This document shows positions 42,690-51,271 of a stretch of DNA of 64,000 bases, in pieces; position 1 is the stretch's first letter; the number at the start of each line of letters is the position of its first letter. A model generated the notes under the pieces. The model saw only the letters and a list, made by a program, of their open reading frames with translations. It had not been told where the DNA came from and made no database searches. The position numbers and the translations under genes were made by a program. The DNA lies in NCBI GenBank assembly GCA_041908585.1, contig JAYRFB010000236.1, positions 9,398-73,397 on the forward strand, written 5' to 3'. The stretch is from CAINDZ01 sp041908585 (GTDB lineage: Bacteria > Krumholzibacteriota > Krumholzibacteriia > LZORAL124-64-63).

Positions 42690-43598
42690 TCAGGCCTCCG
42701 CCGGCTGCGGCCAGGCTCCTGCCGCCAGCTCCATGAACGCCGCGCACGCCGGGGACGGTGTCCGTCCGCGCGGCCAGCAGAGCGCGATCCGCCGCTCCAG
42801 GTCCAGCCCCGCCACGCGCACCGCGCGCAGCCGGCCATCGTCCAGCTCGCGCTGCACCGCGAAGCGCGAGACCACCGAGATGCCCAGTCCCGCCTCCACC
42901 GCGCGCTTGACCGCGCCCACGTTGCCCAGTTCGAGGACCGACTCCAGGCGTATGCCCTCGGCCGAAAGCTGCTCGATGAGGCTGCGCGAACTGGCCGAGT
43001 CCAGGCGCGGCAGCAGGAACGGCAGCCGCGCCAGGCTGGCCGCCGGCACGCTGGGCAGCTCGGCCAGCACATGTCCGCGCGGGACGATCACCAGCAGCTC
43101 GTCGCGGCGCACCGGCCGCCGCTCCAGGCGCGGGTCATCGCCCAGCGCCCCCTCGCCGACCAGGCCCACGTCCAGTTCACCGTCGGCCACCATCTCGCCG
43201 ATGCGCCGCGCCGGCTCCACGCGCACCGCCAACTCGACGCCCGGGTGGTCGCGCCGGAACGCAGCCAGCAGCCCCGGCAGGATGTAGACGCCCACGACCT
43301 GGCTGGCCCCGATGCGCAGCATCCCCGTCTGGGCGCCGGCCAGGTCGCGCAGCTCCTGCGTGAGCGAGTCCACCCGGGCCAGGATCTCGTCGGTCGCCGC
43401 CAGCAGCGCCTCGCCCGACGGCGTCAGCGCGACGCGCCGGCCCAGGCGGTCGAAGAAGCGCGCCCCGAGCGTGCGCTCGAGCGTCGCGATCTGCGCGCTG
43501 ACCGCCGGCTGCGTCAGGTTCAGCTCGAGCGCCGCGCGCGAGAAGCTGCGCAGGCGGGCCACCGCCTGGAACGTGCGCAGCTGGGCCATGGTGAGCAT
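42690..43598 (-). CDS. LysR-family transcriptional regulator
   Basis: A 302-residue regulator. The N-terminal winged helix-turn-helix (LRTFQAVARLRSFSRAAL, LTQPAVSAQIATLERTLG) is followed by the inducer-binding domain (GMLRIGASQVVGVYILPGLL). The second ATG, three codons in (43589), is an alternative start. It lies immediately downstream of the terC-like gene on the same strand. Targets and inducer are unknown; the effector domain resembles CysB/CbbR-type sensors in general layout only. Confidence 0.94.
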   Translation of the reverse strand: MLTMAQLRTFQAVARLRSFSRAALELNLTQPAVSAQIATLERTLGARFFDRLGRRVALTPSGEALLAATDEILARVDSLTQELRDLAGAQTGMLRIGASQVVGVYILPGLLAAFRRDHPGVELAVRVEPARRIGEMVADGELDVGLVGEGALGDDPRLERRPVRRDELLVIVPRGHVLAELPSVPAASLARLPFLLPRLDSASSRSLIEQLSAEGIRLESVLELGNVGAVKRAVEAGLGISVVSRFAVQRELDDGRLRAVRVAGLDLERRIALCWPRGRTPSPACAAFMELAAGAWPQPAEA

Positions 43599-43652
43599 GC
43601 CTCGGGCCCCCGTGGGTTCGCTGTTCCGCGGCGGCTCCCGCCGCCCGGGAAG

Positions 43653-44723
43653 TCAGGAATGCGCCGCCGGCCGCCGCCGATCCGCCACCAGCGACGCGAC
43701 CACGCCCACCATCAGGATCCCCAGCACCACCAGCAGCAGCACCTGGTTGAAGTTCTTGCCCAGGTACTGCTTGAGCCAGCTCGCGGTCAGCATCTTGACG
43801 CCGACCACCAGGAGCACGAACGCCAGCGAGACCTTCAGGTAGCGGAACTTGTGCACGGCGCCGGCCAGCGCGAAGTACAGCGAGCGCAGGCCCAGGATGG
43901 CGAACACGTTGCTGGTGAAGACCAGGAACGGGTCGCCGGTGATGGCGAAGATGGCCGGGATCGAATCGACCGCGAAGATCAGGTCGGTCGTCTCGACCAT
44001 CACCAGCGCCAGCGCCAGCGGCGTCAGCAGCAGCGTGCCGGGCTTCGCCTTCTCCACGGCCTCGTCGCGCAGGACGGCGGCGCCCGGCGTCTCGGCCTCG
44101 TGCGAGGCGGCCGTGCCCGCGCGCACCACGAAGTGCTCGCCGTGGAAGCGCTCGGTGACCGGGAACAATCGCCGCGTCAATCGCACCACCGCGTTCTGCC
44201 CGGGATCGCCGTGCTCGCTCTTCATGAACAGCATCTTCAGCGCCGTGAGTATGAGGAACGCCGCGAACACGTACAGGATCCAGTGGAACTCGTGGATCAG
44301 CTTCGCGCCGATGCCGATCATGGCGCCGCGCATGACCAGCGCCCCGATGATGCCCCAGAACAGCACCCGGTGCTGGTAGATGGCCGGCACGCCGAAGAAG
44401 CTGAAGATCATGACGATGACGAAGATGTTGTCGACGCTGAGCGATTTCTCCACCACGTAGCCGGTCAGGTACTTGCCCAGCGCGCTGGCGCCGTCGTTGG
44501 GCAGCCCGTCGACGATGTCGATCCCCAGTCCCAGCCCGAACCAGTGCGCGTCGTAGGCCACCTTGACGAACCCGCCGAACGACAGCCCCAGCGCGATCCA
44601 GACGGCCGACCAGCCCAAGGCCTCGCGCACGCCGATGACGTGGGACTTGCGGTGGAAGACGCCGAGGTCCAGGGCCAGGAGCAGCAGGACGAAGGCGATG
44701 AAGCCGGTCCACATCCAGATCAT
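43653..44723 (-). CDS. TerC/Alx-family membrane protein
   Basis: A 356-residue protein with about nine membrane helices. Two acidic motifs typical of TerC are clear: VVEKSLSVDNIFVIVM and VETTDLIFAVDSIPAIFAIT. The family is linked to Mn2+ export and tellurite resistance. No yybP-ykoY-type leader was recognised; the upstream gap is under 90 bp and contains a short ATACA-G-TGTAT palindrome (44773-44783). Confidence 0.94.
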   Translation of the reverse strand: MIWMWTGFIAFVLLLLALDLGVFHRKSHVIGVREALGWSAVWIALGLSFGGFVKVAYDAHWFGLGLGIDIVDGLPNDGASALGKYLTGYVVEKSLSVDNIFVIVMIFSFFGVPAIYQHRVLFWGIIGALVMRGAMIGIGAKLIHEFHWILYVFAAFLILTALKMLFMKSEHGDPGQNAVVRLTRRLFPVTERFHGEHFVVRAGTAASHEAETPGAAVLRDEAVEKAKPGTLLLTPLALALVMVETTDLIFAVDSIPAIFAITGDPFLVFTSNVFAILGLRSLYFALAGAVHKFRYLKVSLAFVLLVVGVKMLTASWLKQYLGKNFNQVLLLVVLGILMVGVVASLVADRRRPAAHS

Positions 44724-44811
44724 GGGTGAGGGCCTTTCGGGGGGTGACGCCGTTCAGCAGGGCGCACCATTTATACAGTGTATCGGGTTGCGCGGCCAGT
44801 GGCGGGCACGA

Positions 44812-45423
44812 TCAGATGTACTTGCGATACAGGCCCAGCTCTTCCATCCGGTAGGCGATGGTGCGCTCGTTGGCATTCATTCTCCTGGCGATCTCCCGGA
44901 AGATCGTCGGCCACTCGACTTCCAGGAGCGGAGTCAGTTCGATGCCATGAGCCTTGACAATCCCAACGACATCGTCCGCCGTCGCCTCGAGCAGGCGCCC
45001 GGGAGCGATCAGGGCGCCCGCGAACAAATGGGCCTGGGACTCAAGCCTGCCATATGCCGCGGTGCCGATCCTGCGACGAAAGGCCTCGAATTCGGCGCGG
45101 GTCCTGTGTGTGGCTGCGGCAAACACCTGCCGATGCAGAACAAGATGGCCAACCTCATGCGCAAGCGTGTAGTTGTACCAGGCGGGATCGCGGAGAGTGA
45201 TCTCCCGATCAACGAAGACCTGCCTGCAACCCCCCGCCACGAAGGCGTGCACCGAAGTGGTCCGGTAGAGTTCATCGGCGACGACGATCTCGATGTCGAA
45301 GATGGACTCGAGGACGTAATCGGCCTCAACGGGCGCGTCGCCGAGTTCGTGCTCATCGAGCAGAGCTTCCGCGCGGGCAAAGATGTCATCCTTGGTGATC
45401 CACGGAACGTCGATGGGATCCAA
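44812..45423 (-). CDS. ImmA/IrrE-family metallopeptidase
   Basis: A 203-residue protein with the zinc-protease motif HEVGH at 89-93 (TLAHEVGHLVLH) and the GAL-type third-ligand region GRLESQAHLFAGALIAP. ImmA/IrrE proteases cleave a partner HTH repressor. The partner is almost certainly the XRE gene one base upstream (45425-45781). The GC content is noticeably lower than that of the neighbours, which suggests acquisition. The pair may act as a stress-responsive switch or toxin-antitoxin-like unit. Confidence 0.92.
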   Translation of the reverse strand: MDPIDVPWITKDDIFARAEALLDEHELGDAPVEADYVLESIFDIEIVVADELYRTTSVHAFVAGGCRQVFVDREITLRDPAWYNYTLAHEVGHLVLHRQVFAAATHRTRAEFEAFRRRIGTAAYGRLESQAHLFAGALIAPGRLLEATADDVVGIVKAHGIELTPLLEVEWPTIFREIARRMNANERTIAYRMEELGLYRKYI

Positions 45424-45424
45424 A

Positions 45425-45781
45425 TCAGGACCTCTTGATGATCTCGATCAACTTGTCGACTGTCTCGTCACCGACCTTTTCGCCGCGGATGCTGCGCATC
45501 ACCGCCGGCAGGAGCTCCATCGCCTGCTCGTCGGTGAGGAGATCCGGCGGGATCGTTCCGGCTTCGACGTGCCCAAGGTCAAGGAACGCTGACTTCTCAG
45601 AGCCCTCGAGCCCAAGTGCCTCGGCGAGCCGGGACCGGAATTCCTCGCCGGGCAGCTTGATACGGCCGCGCTCGATCTTGGAGATCAGCGCCGGATCGAA
45701 GTCGTTCTCCACGCAGAATCTCCGGAGCCCCATCCCTCGGGCCAGTCGTGCCTCCCTGCACCTCTCGCCGAATTTCGACAT
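45425..45781 (-). CDS. XRE-family HTH regulator paired with ImmA
   Basis: A 118-residue protein. Residues 4-65 form the Cro/C1-type helix-turn-helix (REARLARGMGLRRFC, PALISKIERGRIKLPGEEF). The C-terminal half is helical and may be the cleavage target or dimerisation segment for ImmA. GAAGGGGA precedes the ATG. A promoter and a 21-bp inverted repeat lie immediately upstream, consistent with autorepression. Confidence 0.92.
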   Translation of the reverse strand: MSKFGERCREARLARGMGLRRFCVENDFDPALISKIERGRIKLPGEEFRSRLAEALGLEGSEKSAFLDLGHVEAGTIPPDLLTDEQAMELLPAVMRSIRGEKVGDETVDKLIEIIKRS

Positions 45782-45828
45782 GGCTGTCCCCTTCCCCTTA
45801 TGATGCCGATGGCCACGTCGTCGGCATC

Positions 45829-45867
45829 TGTTGTCATTATTTTACAACACCCATCAAGCGATGGCAA
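45829..45867 (-). promoter_or_regulatory. Promoter and operator of the XRE-ImmA operon
   Basis: On the minus strand, TTGCCA (45867-45862) and TAAAAT (45844-45839) are spaced by 17 bp. An inverted repeat TGTTGT-N9-ACAACA (45829-45849) overlaps the -10, the usual place for an autorepressor site. Confidence 0.65.
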
Positions 45868-45922
45868 GGTGGTTCGGGAGATTTTGGCGCAATTGCGGAA
45901 CGAAGCCCGGAATCTGTTGGTT

Positions 45923-47674
45923 TCAATTGGGATTGCGCGCCCAGACCAGACGAAGCAGGTCATCCAGCTCGCCCCCCGCGCCAAGCTCCGGGTCCTTTGC
46001 GAGCAGCTCCCTCAGCCTCCCGCCAGTTCTTTCATCCCGTGAATACGCCAGATACACGGCCATCTCGAACGCCAATCGCGGCCGCACGGCTTCGCAGGCC
46101 GCCAGCGCCCGGAAACGTTCCGCCGACTGCTCCGGCGCGAAGTAGCGGAGCTCGTAGCGCGCGATCAACTCCGCATGCTCGGGCGCGCGGCGCACGACCA
46201 ACGTCGACACGTAATCGCTGTAGACCCAGGCCCACGCGTCCTGCGGGAACAGACGGGTCAGTTCCCCGACGCTCCCGGCGAACCCGTAGTCGATGTCCCA
46301 TGCGGCCAGCGCATCCGGATCGCGCACGAACCGGGTAGGATCCCCGAACACCGGCGGCAGGTTGTACTGGAAGATGGGCCGCTCCGGCGCCAGCGCATAC
46401 GCCAGGTAGCCACCGAGATTCGCGTTGTTGTACATGTGACCGCTCAGCCCCAGTGCACCGGCGAAGCGCGCCGAGCCGGCCGGCACCAGCGCCTCGTTGA
46501 GGCCGACGCCGAAGGCTGTGGGTGATGGGAGCGTGTAGGTGCCGTCGCCGGCCGTGCCGCCGGACATCCGGCCGAACTTCTCCCAGGCACCGACGCAGAC
46601 CACGATAGCGCATCCCGCCGCGATCAGCGCCGCGCCAAGGTTCGTTCGCCATCGCGGCTGTGCGGCGCCCGCGGGCGGCGCGGCGTGTCTGGCGATGATC
46701 GGCACCAACGCGATGGCCGCCACAGCCGCCAGCCGGTTGTAACGCAGCGCGCCGAGTGCGAATGCGGCGAAGAGCGCCCACTCCGTGAGGTCGAATTCCC
46801 AGCGATCGACCACGAGCAGCGTCAGGGCCCACAGCAGCAGGAACAGCAGCGGGAGCCAGTCCGCAGGAGCGCTCCAGATCGGCTGCAGCTCGCCGATCCT
46901 GTCCGCACCGCGGAGACCGCCGGCCAGGACCAGGAAATGGCCATAGGATCGCGGGCCATAGGGATTCGCGAGCATGATCGCCAAGGTGAACGCGTACCAG
47001 CCGCCGAGGCTCGCCAGCCTCCTGCCATCCATCGCGCCGGCGCGCCATGCCGGGACTAGGCGCTTCGCGCCTTCGGCGGCGACCACCACGGAGAAGTAGG
47101 CCAGGCCGAGCACGGCCCCGTGCAGCCAGTCCCAGACGAGCATCATGATCGGGATCGTCCACAGACGGCCGCGATGATCGCCGCCTCTCCGGTGGGCATC
47201 GAGCGCCAGGCCCAGGATCGCCATCCCCAGCAGCGTGAAGAGTTCGGGACGGACCTGGAACCGGCGAATCCCGGCCAGGGCGGTGAATGCGCAGAGGAGT
47301 GCTGCGGTGCGGTTGCCGGCCCCGGCGCCACGCGTCGTGTGGAACAGAACCGCAATGGCCGCGGCCGAGATCGCCCACTTCAGCGCCAGCAACCCGTTCG
47401 CGCCGTACCGGTCCCACACGGAAAAGAGCGCGATCTGGCCCAGCCACTCGTGGTTCACGAATGGCGTTCCCCGATGGGTGAAAGAGAACAGCTCCTCGTT
47501 GACGATCCGTCCCTGCTTGAGCATCGCGCGGCCGTTGGCCAGGTGCCAGTACAGGTCACAATCGAAGACGGGATAAGTCACGATAACCAGAGCGAGCGCA
47601 ACGGCCAGAATGGCCCACGGGAAGGCAGACAGGCGCGCCGCGGCGGCTGGTGCCGGCATTGTCTTCTGAATCAA
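45923..47674 (-). CDS. GT-C-like polytopic membrane protein
   Basis: A 583-residue protein with about 10-12 membrane helices. The first luminal loop has DLYWHLANGRAML and PFVNHEWLGQIALF, the WHL/EWL signature of a widespread family of GT-C-fold-like membrane proteins of unknown activity, perhaps lipid-linked sugar transferases. The C-terminal 170 residues are soluble and contain LGGYLAYALAPERPIFQ and YVSTLVVRR. It stands alone between the XRE-ImmA pair and repeat copy C. Confidence 0.8.
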   Translation of the reverse strand: MIQKTMPAPAAAARLSAFPWAILAVALALVIVTYPVFDCDLYWHLANGRAMLKQGRIVNEELFSFTHRGTPFVNHEWLGQIALFSVWDRYGANGLLALKWAISAAAIAVLFHTTRGAGAGNRTAALLCAFTALAGIRRFQVRPELFTLLGMAILGLALDAHRRGGDHRGRLWTIPIMMLVWDWLHGAVLGLAYFSVVVAAEGAKRLVPAWRAGAMDGRRLASLGGWYAFTLAIMLANPYGPRSYGHFLVLAGGLRGADRIGELQPIWSAPADWLPLLFLLLWALTLLVVDRWEFDLTEWALFAAFALGALRYNRLAAVAAIALVPIIARHAAPPAGAAQPRWRTNLGAALIAAGCAIVVCVGAWEKFGRMSGGTAGDGTYTLPSPTAFGVGLNEALVPAGSARFAGALGLSGHMYNNANLGGYLAYALAPERPIFQYNLPPVFGDPTRFVRDPDALAAWDIDYGFAGSVGELTRLFPQDAWAWVYSDYVSTLVVRRAPEHAELIARYELRYFAPEQSAERFRALAACEAVRPRLAFEMAVYLAYSRDERTGGRLRELLAKDPELGAGGELDDLLRLVWARNPN

Positions 47675-47838
47675 ATCCGCGCTGAACTATTCCATGCCCC
47701 GGAACCGCATGCCCCGCTGATCCGGATCCCCATTCTCCCGCCGATGCCGCCCTGAATGCCCCTGCGCGACGTGTCGGGAATGGGATGTGGGGTGACGTTA
47801 TGCCGAACGAGGCCGAATTGTCAATGCGCCCCGGCGAT

Positions 47839-47890
47839 GGTTGATAGGTCAACCAGCCGCCGGAACGGACCTGCGAACAGAGAGAGCCCG
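47839..47890 (+). repeat. Hairpin-block repeat, copy C
   Basis: GGTTGA-TAGG-TCAACC (perfect hairpin), then AGCCGCCGGAACGGACCTGC and GAACAGAGAGAGCCC. It abuts the 3' end of csoR (stop at 47898-47900, minus strand), so relative to csoR it is downstream and in the opposite orientation. Confidence 0.65.
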
Positions 47891-47897
47891 CCGCCGC

Positions 47898-48239
47898 CTA
47901 CCGCGAATACTTGAACATCAGGTCCACCAGCTCGTCATAAGTCGCCTCCGCCGCCTCCTCGCTGACGCGCACCGCCGCCGCCGCGCAGTGCTTGAGGTGG
48001 TTGCGCATCAGTTCGCGGCCCACCGCGCGCAGCGCCTCCTGCACCGACGAGACCTGTGCCAGGATGTCGGGGCAGTAGCGGTCCTCCTCGACCATCCGCT
48101 GCAGGCCGCGCACCTGGCCCTCGATGCGGCGCAAGCGTTTGAGATTGCGGTCGCGGATGGCGGGGTCGACCGCTACGGCCTTGCGGTCGCCTTCCGCGGC
48201 GCCGGCGCCGCACTGGTCCCCGTTGTTCTCGTGCTTCAT
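47898..48239 (-). CDS. csoR: CsoR-family copper-sensing repressor
   Basis: A 113-residue all-helical repressor. The Cu(I) ligands fit CsoR: Cys56 (DRYCPDIL), His81 and Cys85 (NHLKHC), with the C-x-H-x3-C spacing. Arg/Lys residues for DNA contact lie in RNLKRLRRIEGQVRGL. The ATG at 48239 has GGGAGAG upstream. It is the last gene of the cupredoxin-copA-csoR operon, and a canonical CsoR operator sits at the operon promoter (50883-50899). Confidence 0.95.
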   Translation of the reverse strand: MKHENNGDQCGAGAAEGDRKAVAVDPAIRDRNLKRLRRIEGQVRGLQRMVEEDRYCPDILAQVSSVQEALRAVGRELMRNHLKHCAAAAVRVSEEAAEATYDELVDLMFKYSR

Positions 48240-48274
48240 CCCGATCTCTCCCTGTTGCGGGCCGGGGCCCGCGT

Positions 48275-50458
48275 TCACGCCGCCAGCGGCCCGGCCCCGC
48301 GCCGCAGCCGCAGCGAGTTGGCCACCACGCTCACCGAACTGAAGGCCATCGCCGCGCCGGCCAGGACCGGCGACAGCAGCAGGCCGAAGGCCGGGAACAG
48401 CAGCCCGGCCGCGACGGGGATCCCCGCCGCGTTGTAGAGGAACGCCCAGAACAGGTTCTGCTTCATGACGCGCATCGTCTGCCGCGAGAGCGCGATGGCA
48501 TCCGCGACGCCGGAAAGATCGGCGCGCATCAGAGCGATGTCGCTGGCCTCGACGGCGATGTCCGCGCCCGCGCCCATGGCGATGCCCACGTCGGCCTGCG
48601 CCAGCGCCGGCGCGTCGTTGACGCCGTCGCCGACCATCGCCACCACGTGGCCGGCCGCCTGCAGGCGCTTCACTTCGGCGACCTTGCCCTCGGGCATGAC
48701 GCCGGCCACGACGTCATCGATGCCGGCGGCGCGGGCCACGGCGCGCGCCGTGCGTTCGTTGTCGCCGGTGAGCATGATCACCTGCAGGCCCAGCCGCCGC
48801 AACCGCGCCACGGCCGCCGGCGAGGTGGCGCGCACAGGGTCGGCCACCGCGACCAGCCCGGCCGGCTGCCCGTCGACCGCCACGTGGACCGGCGTCCAGC
48901 CCGCGGCTGCGAACCGTTCGGCTTCGGCGCGCAGCGGCGCGGCGTCGACCGCGTGCTCGCGCAGCATGGCCTCGTTGCCCACCAGCACCTCGCGCCCGCC
49001 CACGCGCCCGCGCGCGCCGCGCCCGGTGACCGAGTCGAAGCCCTCGGCAGGCGGCAGGGACAGGCCGCGGGCCGTCGCGTGGGCGACGATCGCCTCGGCC
49101 AGCGGGTGCTCGGACGACTTCTCCAGCGCGGCGGCCAGCCGCAGCAGCTCGTCCTCACCGGTCGACGCGGACAAGGTGGCGATCGCGGTCACCGCCGGCC
49201 GCCCCTCGGTGATGGTGCCGGTCTTGTCCAGCACCACCGCCGTCACGCCGCCGGCGCGCTGCAGCGCCACGCCGCCCTTGATCAGGACACCTTGCCGCGC
49301 GCCGCGGCCGGTGGCCACCATCAATGCGGTGGGCACCGCCAGGCCCATCGCGCACGGGCAGGCGATGATCAGCACCGCGACCGCGGCCGCGAGCCCGCGC
49401 GCAAGCGGCGCCGCGTCCGCCGCCACGAACCACACCGCGAACGTGACGACGGCCAGCTGCAGCACCACCGGCACGAACACCGCGCTGATGCGGTCGGCCA
49501 GGCGCTGGATGGGGGCCTGCGAGCCCTGCGCGTCGCGCATCAGGCGGACGATCCGGGCCAGCACGCTGTCCTCGCCGACGGTCGTCGCGCGGTAGCGGAA
49601 GGCGCCGGTGCGGTTGATGGTCCCGCCGATCACGGGGCTGCCCACAGCCTTGGCCACGGGCACGGACTCGCCGGTGAGCATCGACTCGTCGACGGCGCTC
49701 GCGCCGGACACCACCTCGCCGTCGACGGGCACGCGCTCGCCCGGGCGCACCAGGACCTGGTCGCCCGCGACGACCTCGCCGACGACCACGTCGAGCTCGC
49801 GCCCGTCGCGCGCGACGCGCGCCATCGCCGGCTGCAGGTCCGCCAGCGCGCGCAGGGCCGCGGTCGTCTGCCGCCGCGCCCTCGCCTCCAGCGCGTTGCC
49901 GGCCAGCACCAGAGCGATGATGAAGACGATCGCCTCGTAGTACACGTCCGGCTGCAGGCCGCGCGCCCGGAAGAAGCCCGGCCACAGCGTGGCCAGCGCC
50001 GAGTACGCGAACGCAGCCCCCGTGCCGACCGCCACCAGCGTGTTCATGTCGGCCGCGTGGTGGCGGAAGGCCGTCCACGCGCGCGTGTAGAAGTGCCGGC
50101 CGCCGCGCAGCATCACGGCCAGGCTCAGCGCCAGCAGGACGTAGCTGAGCGCGCCGGCCGGGATCGCGTAGAGCCACGGCGCCGCCGACTGCAGGCCCGG
50201 CGAGAGCCAACCCATCGCCCAGGTCATGAACGGATCGGCGGCGCCGCCGTGTCCGCCGTGCCCGCCGCCCATCAGCGGCATCGACAGGAGCATCGCCAGC
50301 GCGGCCGCGACGAGACTCTCGCCGGCCAGCCGCCGCAGGTGCCGGTACTCGGCGATCTGCGCGCGGTCCTGCGCTTCCTGCTCGGCCACGGCGCTGCGCG
50401 CATTCAAGTGCGCTCCCGACGCGCAGCACGCCTTGTTGGTGATTGTCGAGTCGTTCAT
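48275..50458 (-). CDS. copA: Copper-exporting P1B-type ATPase
   Basis: A 727-residue Cu+ exporter. The ion site is CPC at 367-369 (IIACPCAMGLAVP), the phosphorylation site Asp411 in DKTGTITEG, the actuator motif TGES at 262-265, and the HP/hinge region GDGVNDAPALAQADVG. There is no N-terminal HMA domain; instead a short tail contains KACCASGAH and a His/Gly-rich GGGHGGHGG stretch between the first helices. It lies directly between the cupredoxin gene and csoR. Confidence 0.96.
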   Translation of the reverse strand: MNDSTITNKACCASGAHLNARSAVAEQEAQDRAQIAEYRHLRRLAGESLVAAALAMLLSMPLMGGGHGGHGGAADPFMTWAMGWLSPGLQSAAPWLYAIPAGALSYVLLALSLAVMLRGGRHFYTRAWTAFRHHAADMNTLVAVGTGAAFAYSALATLWPGFFRARGLQPDVYYEAIVFIIALVLAGNALEARARRQTTAALRALADLQPAMARVARDGRELDVVVGEVVAGDQVLVRPGERVPVDGEVVSGASAVDESMLTGESVPVAKAVGSPVIGGTINRTGAFRYRATTVGEDSVLARIVRLMRDAQGSQAPIQRLADRISAVFVPVVLQLAVVTFAVWFVAADAAPLARGLAAAVAVLIIACPCAMGLAVPTALMVATGRGARQGVLIKGGVALQRAGGVTAVVLDKTGTITEGRPAVTAIATLSASTGEDELLRLAAALEKSSEHPLAEAIVAHATARGLSLPPAEGFDSVTGRGARGRVGGREVLVGNEAMLREHAVDAAPLRAEAERFAAAGWTPVHVAVDGQPAGLVAVADPVRATSPAAVARLRRLGLQVIMLTGDNERTARAVARAAGIDDVVAGVMPEGKVAEVKRLQAAGHVVAMVGDGVNDAPALAQADVGIAMGAGADIAVEASDIALMRADLSGVADAIALSRQTMRVMKQNLFWAFLYNAAGIPVAAGLLFPAFGLLLSPVLAGAAMAFSSVSVVANSLRLRRGAGPLAA

Positions 50459-50461
50459 CGC

Positions 50462-50851
50462 TCACGCCTCCTGTTCCACGACGACGAGCCGGCCCTTGAG
50501 CATGCCCATGCCGCAGGTGAAGGCGAAGGTGCCGGCCTGCTGCGGCAGCAGCTCGATCGTGGTGCGGTCGAACGCGGGCAGGAACCGCTTCACGCCAAGG
50601 TCGGGGAAGACGACTTCTTCCGAGCAGGCGGACGACTCCTGCCGGTCGAAGGTGATGCGGACCGGCACGCCGCGGCGCACCTGGACCGCCGCGGGCTCGT
50701 AGCCGCCGCGCACGGCGACGGTGATGCTCTGGACCTGCCCCTCGGCCAGGGCAGCGGCCGCCGGCCGGCGCCGGCTCAGGAAGAAGTACCGGTTGATCCA
50801 CGCGATCGCCGCGAGCGAGGCCGCGATGACGATGATTTCGTTCTGCGACAT
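50462..50851 (-). CDS. Membrane-anchored cupredoxin-like copper protein
   Basis: A 129-residue protein with one N-terminal membrane helix (about 6-27). The cupredoxin domain has VQVRRGVPVRITFDRQ, CSEEVVFPDLGVKR and a C-terminal FTCGMGMLKGRLVV with the Cys and Met ligands typical of copper-binding cupredoxins. It is the first gene of the copper operon and its stop lies 3 bp before copA. It probably scavenges or hands copper to the exporter. Confidence 0.9.
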   Translation of the reverse strand: MSQNEIIVIAASLAAIAWINRYFFLSRRRPAAAALAEGQVQSITVAVRGGYEPAAVQVRRGVPVRITFDRQESSACSEEVVFPDLGVKRFLPAFDRTTIELLPQQAGTFAFTCGMGMLKGRLVVVEQEA

Positions 50852-50882
50852 GGGGTTACCTCCAAGACTGGTCTATTGCCAA

Positions 50883-50899
50883 ATACCCACAAGGGGTAT
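50883..50899. promoter_or_regulatory. CsoR operator
   Basis: ATACCC-ACAAG-GGGTAT, two perfect 6-bp arms with a 5-bp spacer. It closely matches the B. subtilis-type CsoR site (ATACCC...GGGTAT). It lies between the operon's predicted start site and the cupredoxin ATG, so bound CsoR would block transcription. Confidence 0.8.
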
Positions 50900-50911
50900 A
50901 ACCACAAAGGC

Positions 50912-50940
50912 AATATACATACCCCATCCCCCTATCGCAA
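50912..50940 (-). promoter_or_regulatory. Promoter of the copper operon
   Basis: On the minus strand, TTGCGA (50940-50935) and TATATT (50917-50912) are spaced by 17 bp, just upstream of the CsoR operator. Confidence 0.65.
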
Positions 50941-50991
50941 GGGGTGAAGTTCAATGACCGCCGCCGCGGCGGGGCGGCGGCCTGGGGGGCG

Positions 50992-51005
50992 TTGCGCCGG
51001 CACAA
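50992..51005. repeat. Dispersed palindrome, imperfect copy (TTGCGCCGGCACAA)
   Basis: One mismatch to the TTGC form. It lies 45 bp before hairpin-block copy D in the 420-bp gap between the copper operon and the clpX-like gene. Confidence 0.5.
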
Positions 51006-51049
51006 GCCCCCCCCCTGCCCGCACTCCTCGCGGGCTCCGCCGCGGAGAT

Positions 51050-51100
51050 CGTTGATACATCAACCATCTGCCGGAAAGTGACTGCGAAGAGCGAGACCGC
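51050..51100 (+). repeat. Hairpin-block repeat, copy D
   Basis: GTTGATACATCAACC (5-bp hairpin), then ATCTGCCGGAAAGTGACTGC and GAAGAGCGAGACC. It is about 170 bp upstream of the clpX-like gene and about 200 bp from the cupredoxin start; unlike the other copies it is not next to a stop codon. Confidence 0.6.
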
Positions 51101-51271
51101 AGCCCGTCGCCGCCGCCACACCCCTGCTCACGATATACGGTATGTATCCCCGTCTTTCTGTGTGAACGCGCGTTGACGCGCCCCAAACGCGCGCTGCGAT
51201 CGGCTAGACTTCCTGCGCACGGGACCTCACGGAGAATTGGTCCCGGTCGGCCTATGCAGGAGGATCCCCAT

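Noticed and set aside
39635..43072. Minus-strand open frame of 1145 codons opposite the CYTH-like and SulP genes
   Set aside because: It is low complexity and opposite two well-supported genes.
43653..44811. Manganese (yybP-ykoY) riboswitch before the terC-like gene
   Set aside because: The upstream gap is under 90 bp and lacks the conserved riboswitch core.
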